NCBI GenBank assembly: GCA_964640325.1
Contig: CAZXID010000004.1
Span: forward strand, 16,686-80,685
Length of the DNA: 64,000 nucleotides
DNA from: DAOQAU01 sp964640325
GTDB lineage: Bacteria; Cyanobacteriota; Vampirovibrionia; Gastranaerophilales; Gastranaerophilaceae
Reading direction: 5' to 3'
This document shows positions 16,946 through 25,977 of this stretch, piece after piece. The stretch's first letter is position 1; each line of letters starts with the position of its first letter. The translations under genes and the position numbers were made by a program. The notes under the pieces were generated by a model. That model saw only the letters and a program-made list of their open reading frames with translations, did no database searches and was not told where the DNA came from.

Positions 16946-17359
16946 TTATTTACTGCGGTTTATTTCTAAATTCTTTTTTGCCATTTTTGCTATATCAATT
17001 AAATCATTTGATTTTGATTTTGAATCTACGGAAAAATTTCTATTAAAAAAGCCATAATTCACATTTCCTGTCATAAATATTTCATCAATCTTTGAAAATA
17101 ATTTTGCAAAAAAATTCTTATAAGCTGCACATAAAATAGTCGCAACGGGTTTATCACCATCTTTAAATTTACAAGCAACTATAAACTCTATGTATGATCC
17201 TTTTGATATTTTTTTTAATTCATTATGCGCTTCTTTAAAAACTTCTTTGATGCATGGAACAGCTTCTTGCATTACCTTAAGGTTCTTTCTAGAAACATGG
17301 TAGCCTTTAAAGTTCGGTTGTTTTGAATCTTGATGAAGATTTGTTCTTTGAATCTGCAT
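16946..17359 (-). CDS. small lineage-specific protein, MQIQ family
   Basis: 137 aa, first of a two-gene run. MQIQRTNLHQ, then NFKGYHVSRKNLKVM at 16-30, then a helical section and a beta-rich middle (SYIEFIVACKFKDGD, key features a strand pair). Function unknown. Shine-Dalgarno aaaggaa precedes the ATG. The short N-terminal FKG peptide also appears in proteins at 6821 and 57217 and may be a shared targeting or binding signal. Confidence 0.52.
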   Translation of the reverse strand: MQIQRTNLHQDSKQPNFKGYHVSRKNLKVMQEAVPCIKEVFKEAHNELKKISKGSYIEFIVACKFKDGDKPVATILCAAYKNFFAKLFSKIDEIFMTGNVNYGFFNRNFSVDSKSKSNDLIDIAKMAKKNLEINRSK

Positions 17360-17457
17360 ATTTTATTCCTTTATTTTTCATTTTATTATTTATATTAAGC
17401 CTGAGCAAAAAAAAATTTGCTAGTTAATTTTATAATTATTTTATATATCGAAATAAT

Positions 17458-17485
17458 TTGCCAAAAAAAAATTAAATGTTACAAT
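17458..17485 (+). promoter_or_regulatory. putative sigma-70 promoter of the ATP synthase operon
   Basis: TTGCCA (17458-17463), 16-nt spacer, TACAAT (17480-17485), 20 bp before the atpB start. It is the only good hexamer pair in the short upstream region. Confidence 0.45.
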
Positions 17486-17505
17486 AACCGTAGCGAGGAT
17501 AAGAG

Positions 17506-18198
17506 ATGAGCGAAGCAGGGCACTGGATAGCGCAGGTTGGTAATTATAGCTTAAATATGGACACATTGGTGACCATGTGGGCAGCAATGGCTTTTCTTAT
17601 TGTTTTTGCATTAATTGCAACAAGAAAGTTGGCAATGGTTCCTTCAAAAATACAGGCGTTTTCGGAAAGTTTAATGGGATTTTTCTGGGATTTGACCGAT
17701 TCGATGATAGGAAAAGAAGGCAGAAAACACATTCCGCTTGTCGCATCTTTATTTTTATTTATAATAACGGCAAATTTAATGGGGCAGCTTCCTTTAAGGA
17801 TAATTCATCTTAAGCATGGTGAGCTTGCTTCTCCGACAAATGATATAAATATGACAGCCGCAATGGCAATTATTGTTTTGGTTTATTATGTCTTTACAGG
17901 GATAAAGAAAAAAGGTCCGAAATACTTTTTGCACGGGTTTGATTTTATATCGATAATTCTTGCCCTTGTAGAAATTCTTGATATGTTTACAAGACCGCTA
18001 ACGCTTGCACTACGGCTTTTTGCCAATATTTTGGCAGGTGAAATACTTGTTTCGGCGCTTTTAGGAATGTGTGCGTACTTTTTGCCGCTTCCTATAATGT
18101 TTTTTGAAGTGTTGGTCGCTTGTATTCAGGCAATGGTATTTATGATGCTGACTATTGCTTATATTGCAATGGCAGTGGAAGAACAGGAGCACGGGTAA
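17506..18198 (+). CDS. atpB: F-type ATP synthase subunit a
   Basis: 230 aa, five to six membrane helices. The essential arginine of the proton half-channels is R170 in PLTLALRLFANILAGE, and the C-terminal helix pair is intact. Subunit a forms the ion path against the c-ring in the inner membrane. It is the first gene of the main atp cluster. No atpI gene precedes it; the gene to its left is on the other strand. Gene order from here is a, c, b', b, delta, alpha, gamma. Confidence 0.96.
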   Translation: MSEAGHWIAQVGNYSLNMDTLVTMWAAMAFLIVFALIATRKLAMVPSKIQAFSESLMGFFWDLTDSMIGKEGRKHIPLVASLFLFIITANLMGQLPLRIIHLKHGELASPTNDINMTAAMAIIVLVYYVFTGIKKKGPKYFLHGFDFISIILALVEILDMFTRPLTLALRLFANILAGEILVSALLGMCAYFLPLPIMFFEVLVACIQAMVFMMLTIAYIAMAVEEQEHG

Positions 18199-18243
18199 AT
18201 AGCAAATAGTAAATAGTAATTGTAATAAAAAAGGAGAAAAATT

Positions 18244-18495
18244 ATGGCAGCAGAAGAAATTAAAACATTATCGGAAATGGCACAGTTGGGTGCAGGTATC
18301 GCAATCGGTTTCGGCGCGGTAGGCGCAGGGCTTGGTATCGGGATTGCCACAAAAGGGTTCTTGGAATCGGTAGCAAGACAGCCTGAAATAGCAGGAAAAG
18401 CAGTAGGGTTCTTCCTATTGGGCGCAGCATTATCAGAAGCTTGCGCACTGTATGCTTTTGTTATTGCGCTTAAACTGTCAGGCATGATGGGGTAA
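18244..18495 (+). CDS. atpE: F-type ATP synthase subunit c
   Basis: 83 aa hairpin of two membrane helices joined by the ARQPE loop (45-48). The ion-binding carboxylate is E65 in ALSEACALY. Compared with sodium-binding c subunits, the Gln of helix 1 is Ile here and the ES/T pair after the Glu is Ala-Cys, so the ring is probably proton-driven. Only the Tyr at 70 of the sodium signature is kept. Good Shine-Dalgarno (aaggag) before the ATG. Confidence 0.96.
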   Translation: MAAEEIKTLSEMAQLGAGIAIGFGAVGAGLGIGIATKGFLESVARQPEIAGKAVGFFLLGAALSEACALYAFVIALKLSGMMG

Positions 18496-18583
18496 CGCGG
18501 CTGAAGGGCTGAAAAGGTGAAAGGCTGAATGGTTTATTTTTATAATTGCACTTATTCACTTATTCACTTATAAAAGGACTAAC

Positions 18584-18997
18584 ATGGAATTCAACGCAAC
18601 ATTTATAGTTTCGGCAATAAGTTTTATTGTATTTGTGCTGATTATGAACGGAATTTTTTACAAACCGTTGAGCAAAATAGTCAGCCAAAGACAAGAGTTT
18701 CTTGATGAACAATATCATCAGGCACATTTAGCAAAGCAAAAATCCGAAGCTTTGATTGCAGATAAGGAAAACAAAGTCGAGGATTCTAAAACAAAAGCTA
18801 AAAAAATAATTTTTGACACTTCAGAAAGTGCAAAAAGACAAAAGACTGATTTAACCGGAATCGCTCAAAAAAGAGCTTTAGAGGAAGTCTCAGGGGCAAA
18901 AGACGAGCTTGAAAAGTCAAAAGACGAGGCTCAAAAAGTTTTGGAAGACGAAGTGCAAAACCTTGCACAGACAATTTCTACAAAGATATTGGGATAA
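18584..18997 (+). CDS. F-type ATP synthase subunit b'
   Basis: 137 aa. One N-terminal membrane helix (FIVSAISFIVFVLIMNGIFY) followed by a long charged coiled coil rich in Lys, Glu and Ala, the form of the peripheral stalk. Its position directly before a second, longer b-type gene marks it as b', as in cyanobacteria, chloroplasts and a few other lineages where b and b' form a heterodimer. The two genes are separated by 3 bp. Confidence 0.88.
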   Translation: MEFNATFIVSAISFIVFVLIMNGIFYKPLSKIVSQRQEFLDEQYHQAHLAKQKSEALIADKENKVEDSKTKAKKIIFDTSESAKRQKTDLTGIAQKRALEEVSGAKDELEKSKDEAQKVLEDEVQNLAQTISTKILG

Positions 18998-19000
18998 AAG

Positions 19001-19522
19001 ATGATTAATCAACAAATACAGCACATATGGCACATTATAGTTGAGTCAAACACATTCAATTTTATCTTTTTTGCTGCAATTTTTATTTGGATTTTCAAAA
19101 AAATTGACATAAAAGCGGCTATTGAATCACTTCATATAAAAATAGTAGAGGCAATTGAAGCGGCTAAAAAGGCAAAAGAAGAAGCTCATGCAAATCTTAA
19201 AGAGGTTGAAAAATCAGTCGAAAATCTTCCTCAAGAGCTTGAAGAGATAATAAAAGAGGCAAAAACAAGCGCTCATATTATCGGTGAAAAGATTTTAGAC
19301 GATGCTAAAAAACAGGTTGAAAATATCGGAGAAAACGCAAAGAAAATTATTGATGCCGAAGAAAAAATGATTATTGCAAAACTTACTCAAAAGGCATCAA
19401 AGGCTTCTGTAGAGGTTGCAAAAAGCCATATTACAAATTCGCTTTCGGGCAACCCTGAGCTACACGAAAAATACATAAATGAAAGTATAGAAGAATTGGA
19501 CAGGTTAAATTTTGGCAAATAA
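19001..19522 (+). CDS. atpF: F-type ATP synthase subunit b
   Basis: 173 aa. Membrane helix near residues 18-33 (FNFIFFAAIFIWIF), then a coiled coil to the C-terminus. It dimerises with b' to hold alpha3beta3 against subunit a. Sequence identity is low, as usual for b subunits; the call rests on architecture plus operon position. The 3' end overlaps the delta gene by 11 bp. Confidence 0.88.
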   Translation: MINQQIQHIWHIIVESNTFNFIFFAAIFIWIFKKIDIKAAIESLHIKIVEAIEAAKKAKEEAHANLKEVEKSVENLPQELEEIIKEAKTSAHIIGEKILDDAKKQVENIGENAKKIIDAEEKMIIAKLTQKASKASVEVAKSHITNSLSGNPELHEKYINESIEELDRLNFGK

Positions 19523-20066
19523 TCAGACAAAAAACATTCTAATAGCACAAAGGTACGCCGATGCTTTGGTAGAACTGGTCAAAGACGGAAAGCTTACTTA
19601 TGAAAAGGTTTCTGCCGATATAAAAATAGTTTTGCAAATTCTCAAAACATCTTGCGATCTACATGATTTCTTGATAAATCCGTTAATTTCCATAGAAGAT
19701 AAAAAAGAAGTTGTAACAAGAATTTTCGCAGATGAGATTGATAATCTAGTGTTGAATTTTATAAAAATTCTTATAGATAAAGACAGATTTTGTCAGTTTG
19801 AAGCAATTTGTGAGGCTTACGATAAAATTTTAGATAAAATAAATAATGTAAGCAGGATTAAAGTGACTTCTGCTGTCGCTTTGAACGAAGATGCAAAAAA
19901 GCGGTTAAAAGAAAAACTGGAAAGTAAATTAAATAAAAAAATAACCTTTGACTGGGATATAAATCCCGAAATAATCGCCGGACTTGTAATTCAAATGGGC
20001 GATAACGTAATTGATACCAGTTTGAAGCACAAATTGGAAGACTTAAGTAAGAGTATAATGAGGTGA
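19512..20066 (+). CDS. atpH: F-type ATP synthase delta subunit
   Basis: 184 aa, full length. The N-terminal helical domain starts with the typical AQRYADALVEL; the C-terminal part carries the VTSAVALNEDAKKRLKEKL pattern and ends with the INPEIIAGLVIQMGDNVIDTS strand. Delta joins the b stalk to the top of F1. The start is a TTG within the end of atpF, suggesting translational coupling; the next in-frame Met is far inside the conserved domain. Confidence 0.93.
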   Translation: MANNQTKNILIAQRYADALVELVKDGKLTYEKVSADIKIVLQILKTSCDLHDFLINPLISIEDKKEVVTRIFADEIDNLVLNFIKILIDKDRFCQFEAICEAYDKILDKINNVSRIKVTSAVALNEDAKKRLKEKLESKLNKKITFDWDINPEIIAGLVIQMGDNVIDTSLKHKLEDLSKSIMR

Positions 20067-20124
20067 ATATAGTTGAAAGGCTGAAAAGCTGAATAGGTGA
20101 AAAGTTAATAAAAATAAATATGTA

Positions 20125-20186
20125 ATTGCGAGGGTGTAACCCGAAGCAATCCAAAAAGTAAAGTAGGTTGGGTTTTCAACCCGACA
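20125..20186. repeat. two palindromic repeats before atpA
   Basis: 'attgcgaggg...gaagcaatcc' (20125-20152) followed by 'gtaggttgggttttcaaccc' (20163-20182). The first resembles units at 40047-40086 and 50505-50604, the second those at 2411 and 52081. Confidence 0.6.
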
Positions 20187-20209
20187 AAATATAAAATAAG
20201 AGGTGAACA

Positions 20210-21715
20210 ATGGCAGCAATTAAACCGGACGAAATCAGTTCAATAATAAAAAGCAAGATCGAAAATTACGAATCCCAAACGGAGATTTCAAATGTAGGCT
20301 CTGTGCTTGAAGTCGGCGATGGTATCGCAAGGCTTTACGGGCTTAGAAACGTTATGGCAAACGAGCTTGTAGAGTTTCAAGACGGCAAAGGTACTTTGGG
20401 AATAACTCTTAACCTTGAAGAAGATAACGTCGGGGTTGTAATTTTGGGTGAATACCAGCACATTAAAGAAGGCATGATGGTAAAAACCACAGGAAGAATT
20501 ACATCTGTTCCTGTCGGTGACGGGCTTATCGGAAGAATTGTTGATCCTACAGGTAAAGCAATTGACGGAAAAGGCGATATTAAATCAGACAAAACCCTTC
20601 CCGTTGAAAAAGTAGCACCGGGAATCGTTAAAAGAAAATCCGTTCATCAGCCGCTTCAAACCGGTTTAACATCAATCGATGCACTCACACCCATAGGCAG
20701 AGGCCAAAGGGAGCTTATTATTGGCGACAGACAGACAGGAAAAACAGCTATTGCAATTGATACAATAATCAATCAAAAAGGTCAGGATGTAATTTGTATT
20801 TACGTTGCGATAGGTCAAAAAGCTTCTACTGTAGCCCAGCTTGCTAAAACTTTAGAATCTTACGGGGCAATGGAATATACTATTATAGTTGCCGCAAGTG
20901 CAAACGAATCGGCACCGCTTCAGTATATCGCTCCTTTTGCCGGTTGTGCTATTGCAGAAGAATTTTTGGAACAGGGAAAACATGTTTTGATAATCTATGA
21001 TGATTTGACAAAACATGCTCAGGCATACCGTGCGATGAGCTTGCTTTTAAGAAGACCGCCGGGAAGAGAAGCTTACCCAGGGGATGTTTTTTATCTGCAC
21101 TCAAGACTTTTGGAAAGAGCTGTCAAACTCTCCGATGAACTTGGCGGCGGAAGTATTACAGCGCTTCCTATTATTGAAACTCAGGCGGGTGACGTTTCAG
21201 CTTATATTCCGACAAATGTAATTTCAATTACTGACGGACAAATATTTTTGGAATCGGGCTTGTTTAATGCCGGCATAAGACCTGCGATTAATGCTGGGAT
21301 TTCGGTTTCAAGGGTTGGCGGAGCCGCTCAGACAAAAGGCATTAAGCAGGTCGCAGGTAAATTAAGGTTAGACCTTGCACAATTTAGGGAATTGGAAGCA
21401 TTTGCACAATTTGCTTCTGACCTTGATAAAGCAACAAAACAGCAGCTTTTAAGAGGGCAAAAACTTGTTGAAGTCTTAAAGCAGCCTCAATATCAGCCTT
21501 TAAATGTTGCTCAACAGATAAGTGTTCTTTTTGCAGCTAATGAAGGGTTATTGGATGAAGTAGATAATAAAGAAATCCCGAACTTTAAAAAAGGCTGGTT
21601 TGAATATTTTGATGCAAACATGCCGGAGTTAATTCAAAAGCTTAATTCAGGTGAGGCGCTTTCTGATGAAGATAAAGAAGCATTGAAAAATGCTATAACA
21701 AAATTTAAAGGATAA
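20210..21715 (+). CDS. atpA: F-type ATP synthase alpha subunit
   Basis: 501 aa, full length. Walker A GDRQTGKT at 172-179; conserved ASANESAPLQYIAPF, LIIYDDLTKHAQAYR, and the VGGAAQTKGIKQVAGKLRLDL segment represented near 365-385. It is the non-catalytic nucleotide-binding subunit of F1. Shine-Dalgarno aagaggtg precedes the ATG. A 140-bp spacer with palindromic repeats separates it from delta. Confidence 0.98.
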   Translation: MAAIKPDEISSIIKSKIENYESQTEISNVGSVLEVGDGIARLYGLRNVMANELVEFQDGKGTLGITLNLEEDNVGVVILGEYQHIKEGMMVKTTGRITSVPVGDGLIGRIVDPTGKAIDGKGDIKSDKTLPVEKVAPGIVKRKSVHQPLQTGLTSIDALTPIGRGQRELIIGDRQTGKTAIAIDTIINQKGQDVICIYVAIGQKASTVAQLAKTLESYGAMEYTIIVAASANESAPLQYIAPFAGCAIAEEFLEQGKHVLIIYDDLTKHAQAYRAMSLLLRRPPGREAYPGDVFYLHSRLLERAVKLSDELGGGSITALPIIETQAGDVSAYIPTNVISITDGQIFLESGLFNAGIRPAINAGISVSRVGGAAQTKGIKQVAGKLRLDLAQFRELEAFAQFASDLDKATKQQLLRGQKLVEVLKQPQYQPLNVAQQISVLFAANEGLLDEVDNKEIPNFKKGWFEYFDANMPELIQKLNSGEALSDEDKEALKNAITKFKG

Positions 21716-21720
21716 AAAAA

Positions 21721-21796
21721 TTGTCATCCCGAACTTGTTTCGGGATCTATCCGGCTTTGCAAGCGGGTAAGATGCTGAAACGAGTTCAGCATGACG
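21721..21796. repeat. composite palindromic repeat between atpA and atpG
   Basis: 'gtcatcccgaacttgtttcg' unit next to 'atgctgaaacgagttcagca' unit. The second contains an ATG in frame with atpG, which is not the real start. Confidence 0.72.
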
Positions 21797-21820
21797 TGTA
21801 TAGTATTAACAGGTGAGATA

Positions 21821-22750
21821 ATGGCAAATCTTAAGGACATAAAAAGCAGAATACAAAGCGTTGAGAATACGAAAAAAATTACTCGCGCCATGAAAATGGT
21901 TGCTGCCGCCAACGTTAAAAAGGCTGAAAATGCAGTGAAAGCTTCAAGGCCTTTTAGTGAGGAGCTGATAGTCACATTTAAAAAGCTTTTGGCATCTGTC
22001 GGTGATTACTCTTTAGAAGGTTTAAAGATTAAATCGGCAATAGACAATTATCCTGAGTTGCTTAAAAAACACGAGGTTAAAACGGCAGGGCTCTTGGTTA
22101 TAACTTCAAATAAGGGACTTGCCGGAGCTTATAATGCAAATATTATAAGAAATACTCTTAAAACAGTTGAAGAGTACAGGCGGCAGGGAATTAATTGTAA
22201 ATTATTTATTGTTGGGCAAAAAGGAAATGCCGCCTTGAAAAGAAAAGCCGAAGAGGGTGGGTTTGAAATTGTAAAAACCTATACAAAAGTGGCGGGTGAA
22301 ATCTCTGCTGCCGGTGCTCAATATGTTGCAGAAGATTTAGCACAGGCTTACGTTTTAGGTGAAATTGATACGATTGAAATTTTTACTACAAAATTTAAAA
22401 ATATGATGTCTTATTCAGCAGAGAAATGGGGGCTTTTGCCTATTAATACCGAAGAAGATTTAAAGACAGAATCAACCGTTAAGATTGACCCTGTTATGAT
22501 TTTTGAACCAAGTGAGCACAGTATTTTGCAAAAAATTGTTCCGATGTATGTCACAAACACAATATTTCAATCGCTTTTAGAAGCCCAGGCAAGTGAGCTC
22601 GCATCAAGAATGACCGCTATGTCTGCTGCATCAAACAATGCCGAAGAGATGATAAGAACGCTTACTATTGATTACAACAAAGCTCGTCAGGCGGCAATTA
22701 CCCAAGAACTTTTGGAAGTTGTATCAGGCGCTGACGCACTCAAAGGGTAA
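21821..22750 (+). CDS. atpG: F-type ATP synthase gamma subunit
   Basis: 309 aa from the ATG at 21821 (aggtgag upstream); the earlier in-frame ATG lies in a palindromic repeat. The N-terminal IKSRIQSVENTKKITRAMKMVAA helix (key IxSVxNTxKITxAMxMVA) and C-terminal helix with SRMTAMSAASNNA and YNKARQAAITQELLEV are intact. Gamma is the rotating shaft of F1. No obvious chloroplast-type regulatory Cys pair is seen. Last gene of the cluster. Confidence 0.96.
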   Translation: MANLKDIKSRIQSVENTKKITRAMKMVAAANVKKAENAVKASRPFSEELIVTFKKLLASVGDYSLEGLKIKSAIDNYPELLKKHEVKTAGLLVITSNKGLAGAYNANIIRNTLKTVEEYRRQGINCKLFIVGQKGNAALKRKAEEGGFEIVKTYTKVAGEISAAGAQYVAEDLAQAYVLGEIDTIEIFTTKFKNMMSYSAEKWGLLPINTEEDLKTESTVKIDPVMIFEPSEHSILQKIVPMYVTNTIFQSLLEAQASELASRMTAMSAASNNAEEMIRTLTIDYNKARQAAITQELLEVVSGADALKG

Positions 22751-22837
22751 ACAGGTTGAAAAAGGTAAATGGGTAAAAAGTTAGGATTAAGGCGTTTTTA
22801 AGGCTTATTTTTTAAATTTATAAGCTAATTATCTTTT

Positions 22838-23491
22838 TTACGAGCTTAAGTTTTGAATTACATTTATAAGTTCTTTTTGCCAATCATCCACTTTTTCAAC
22901 GTAAAATTCGGCACCCTTTAATTTACAAATTTGTTTATGCTCTTTTTTGGCAGAAGCCGACATTATGCCGATGCGGGCTTGTTTTGGTTTGCTTAAAGAC
23001 GTTTTTTTCAATTCTTCAAGCAAAATGAATCCTTCTCTTTCTGTAGGAATAAAAAGGTCCATTACTACTAAGTCAAAATTATTTTTTTTGAATTTTTCGA
23101 TTGCATCGTAAATTTCTTTTGAATCAATAACGTGGTATCCCAAGTTTTTGAACAAAACGCTTAGTTGGTAAGTTATAACGCCAAGGTCATCAATTATCAG
23201 AATACTTTTTTTAGGAAGATTAAATTCATCTCCATTGCTGATTTCTTCACCAAAGGCATCTACGTTTGTCGGGGCTTGCGGTCCAGAGGGCTTTTGATAT
23301 GCAGGTGCTGTCGCAGTAGCAGCGGCAGATTCAGCCATTTTTGAATTAAAAATAGTTTCTTCAATTTCTTCAAGCTGTTTTCTTAGCATCAAAAGAGTTA
23401 TTTCCTGATCTTCGGGGATAAATTTTCCCGTAAGTCCGAAAAATTTTTTAAGAAATTGTTCATCAAGTTCAATTGTAACTTTATCAACCAT
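22838..23491 (-). CDS. single-domain response regulator with N-terminal extension
   Basis: 217 aa. Residues 1-50 form a charged helical segment, 51-90 an Ala/Pro/Gly linker, and about 92-215 a receiver domain (SILIIDDLGV acid pocket, phosphoacceptor Asp in VVMDLFIP, switch Ser in IMSASAK, Lys in YVEKVDD). No output domain follows, so it probably acts by binding a partner, as CheY-type or pilus-control regulators do. Shine-Dalgarno gtgagga before the ATG. It stands alone. Confidence 0.82.
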   Translation of the reverse strand: MVDKVTIELDEQFLKKFFGLTGKFIPEDQEITLLMLRKQLEEIEETIFNSKMAESAAATATAPAYQKPSGPQAPTNVDAFGEEISNGDEFNLPKKSILIIDDLGVITYQLSVLFKNLGYHVIDSKEIYDAIEKFKKNNFDLVVMDLFIPTEREGFILLEELKKTSLSKPKQARIGIMSASAKKEHKQICKLKGAEFYVEKVDDWQKELINVIQNLSS

Positions 23492-23581
23492 ATAATTATC
23501 CTCACGCTATCATATAAAGATAATACAATTTAAAAGCATTTAGACCATATATTTGCTGTATTTTTCAAATGCAGGTAAAGA

Positions 23582-24949
23582 TTAGAATTTTTTCGTGATA
23601 AGTCCTGCTATATCGTTAAAAATAACAAATACCATAAGGGTTATAAGGAAGGCGAAACCTAAAGAGCCGATTTTGTCAATAATTTTTTCATCAAGCGGCC
23701 TCCCGCGTAATTTTTCTATCATCAAAAACATTATATGTCCACCGTCAAGGGCAGGAATAGGTAAAAAGTTTATTATTGCCAAATCCATTGAGATTATTGC
23801 AATCAAAAGAAGTCCGGAGAAAATTCCGCTGTTTGTAATTATATCGCCGCCGACCTTTGTTATTGCCACGATTCCGTGCAGGTCTTTTAGGGGGATTTGT
23901 CCGCTAAAAATCTGGTAAAGCCCGTATAAAAGCATGTAGGTATTATCCCAGAGATATTTTGTGCCCTTGGTAAATACTTGGAGGGGAGTTTTTGTCGGGA
24001 TTAAGACTTCTTTTGCCTCAAGTTTTATTCCCAAAAGCCCTTTGTCATTTGCATAAACGGTTTTGAGGTTAATTACATTATCTTTTCTTAAAACTTTTAT
24101 ATCCAGAGGCCTTGAATTATCAGAAATTGCATAGGCCAAATCATCTAAAGTGCAAGTTCCGTCAGAAATATATGCTGTTTTTCCTATCAAGTTGTCTCTT
24201 AATTTTATTTGTTTGGAATTTAGGGAAAGTTGTTTGTCGACATGTTTTTTCATCCCTTTTAAGACTTTTTGTTCAATTTTTACAGGCGCTTCAAAAGTTT
24301 TTTCGGGAAGTTTAATTGCGACACCCTCGGGAATGATTTCATCTTGTGCGAAAACAGAATTTATTGCTTTTAATCTTAAGTAGTTATCCGTTTTTGCTGT
24401 AGGGTCAATTTTCCCGTCATAGGATTTGCTTCTTTTTATAAAATCCAAAAGTGCATAAGTGCTTTCGATTTTTGTTCCGTTGATTTCAATAATTCTGTCT
24501 TTTTTTTGTAGTCCTGATTCCCAAATGCTTTCTTGTTTGGGTGCAACAATATCATTAACATAAATTTCGTATTTGCCTGAAGGAAGATTCCCCCAGAGGG
24601 CTGCTGTTAAAAATACAAAGAAAAATGCGCAAAGAATGTTGGCAAAAACACCGGCAGAAACAACTACGGCTCTTTGATAAATCGGTTTATTCATAAATCT
24701 TTCGGAAGAATCTACTGAAAGTCCGCAATCTTTGTCATCATCCGGAAAAGAAACATATCCGCCTAATAAAAAAGCGTGGATAAGTATTTTTGTATCGCCC
24801 CATTTTGTTTCGTAAAGAGTGGGGCCTATAGGAAGCCCGAATCCGAACTTGTCGACTTTTATATTAAAATATCTTGCAGCCAAAAAGTGGCCGGCTTCGT
24901 GAACCAGAATCAAAACACTTAATAGTAGCAACATTATAATAATGGACAT
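23582..24949 (-). CDS. rseP: site-2 (M50) intramembrane metalloprotease
   Basis: 455 aa. Zinc motif HEAGH at residues 17-21 in the first membrane helix; second catalytic motif FLPIPALDGGH near 396. Between them lies a PDZ domain (GLQKKDRIIEING) expanded by a further 130 or so residues. RseP-type proteases cut membrane-bound anti-sigma factors or signal-peptide remnants. An ECF sigma/anti-sigma pair lies at 47170-48320 and might be a client, but that is inference. Shine-Dalgarno gaggagaa before the ATG. Confidence 0.92.
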   Translation of the reverse strand: MSIIIMLLLLSVLILVHEAGHFLAARYFNIKVDKFGFGLPIGPTLYETKWGDTKILIHAFLLGGYVSFPDDDKDCGLSVDSSERFMNKPIYQRAVVVSAGVFANILCAFFFVFLTAALWGNLPSGKYEIYVNDIVAPKQESIWESGLQKKDRIIEINGTKIESTYALLDFIKRSKSYDGKIDPTAKTDNYLRLKAINSVFAQDEIIPEGVAIKLPEKTFEAPVKIEQKVLKGMKKHVDKQLSLNSKQIKLRDNLIGKTAYISDGTCTLDDLAYAISDNSRPLDIKVLRKDNVINLKTVYANDKGLLGIKLEAKEVLIPTKTPLQVFTKGTKYLWDNTYMLLYGLYQIFSGQIPLKDLHGIVAITKVGGDIITNSGIFSGLLLIAIISMDLAIINFLPIPALDGGHIMFLMIEKLRGRPLDEKIIDKIGSLGFAFLITLMVFVIFNDIAGLITKKF

Positions 24950-25003
24950 TTTTTCTCCTCAAACTATATTCTAACATGTAAATATCTATTGTATAATTTT
25001 TTT

Positions 25004-25669
25004 ATGAAAAAATTTATTTCATACTGCCTGGATTGGATTTATAAAAAGAAATGCTATTTTTGTTCTTGTTCAAAAGAGAGTGTGAAAATGTGTTCAAAAT
25101 GCTTTTGTTCTCTGGAACATTTGCCCGAATTTGAACAAAGGGAAATTTGTAGAATAAAAGTTTATTGCGCAGGTTGTTATGAAGGCGAATTGCAAAAGTT
25201 AATAAGGGGTGTAAAATATCATAAGCAAAAAGATTTGGCTTACTATCAGGCAAGATTTATGTACGCTTTTTGGCTAAAGACCGGTAATTTGGATAAAACT
25301 TATCAAATAGTGCCCGTTCCGATGTTTAAGTTAAGGCAAAAGCAACGGAAATATAATCATATGGCACTTGTAGCCCAAGAATTTTCTAAATTAACAGGTT
25401 ATGAGGTTAATTTGGAACTTGTTCAAAGAATCAAGGACACAAAACCTCAGTACAATTTAAAAAAAGACCAAAGGATGCAAAATCTTTCAGGTGTTTTTAA
25501 GGCGGATAAGAATAAACTACTAAACGGGGATGTTTTGCTGATTGATGATATTTGTACAACGGGAGCAACTTTTGAAAATATTATTATTGAGCTTAAAAAT
25601 CAGGGGATAGAAAATATAGTCTGCCTTGCGACAGCTACGCCTTTTGCTCAAAGCGAGGCCGGTGTATGA
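25004..25669 (+). CDS. ComF family phosphoribosyltransferase-like protein
   Basis: 221 aa from the ATG at 25004; an upstream TTG five codons earlier overlaps a TATAAT-like box. N-terminal Cys pairs (CYFCSCSKE, CSKC) give a zinc-ribbon; the C-terminal half has the PRPP-binding motif LLIDDICTTGAT. ComF proteins are linked to DNA uptake in competence and to replication restart. The next gene overlaps by 4 bp, so they are translationally coupled. Confidence 0.85.
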   Translation: MKKFISYCLDWIYKKKCYFCSCSKESVKMCSKCFCSLEHLPEFEQREICRIKVYCAGCYEGELQKLIRGVKYHKQKDLAYYQARFMYAFWLKTGNLDKTYQIVPVPMFKLRQKQRKYNHMALVAQEFSKLTGYEVNLELVQRIKDTKPQYNLKKDQRMQNLSGVFKADKNKLLNGDVLLIDDICTTGATFENIIIELKNQGIENIVCLATATPFAQSEAGV

Positions 25670-25977
25670 TTTTATCTGAATTTGCAAAATATCTTCAAAA
25701 TAAAGAAGATGAAATTATTGAAAAAAAGTCATGCACAAAATTTTTAGGACTTTGGCTTAAATCAATACTTGAGAAGAAACCCAAAACAAATGTTGAAAAA
25801 ATAATTCATGCAGAAATTTCTCTTGCAAAAAATAAAGCGGGAGACTTTTTGCTTATAGCAAAATCACCAAGCGGGCAGACGCTTACAAATGCCCTTTATA
25901 ATTTTGCGCTTAGCTATGAACACCACATTATGAAAAAATGGCTGGAAGATAAAAAGCCGGTGGATTTTACAAATTAA
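25666..25977 (+). CDS. small protein of unknown function coupled to comF
   Basis: 103 aa, not recognised. Helical and charged, with a central FLLIAKSPSGQTLTNALYNFA section. The ATG overlaps the comF stop (ATGA), so its amount is tied to ComF. No membrane segment. A terminator follows immediately. Confidence 0.5.
   Translation: MILSEFAKYLQNKEDEIIEKKSCTKFLGLWLKSILEKKPKTNVEKIIHAEISLAKNKAGDFLLIAKSPSGQTLTNALYNFALSYEHHIMKKWLEDKKPVDFTN

Noticed and set aside
21791..21820. The earlier ATG of atpG
   Set aside because: It lies inside a palindromic repeat; the ATG at 21821 has a ribosome site and gives the normal N-terminus.
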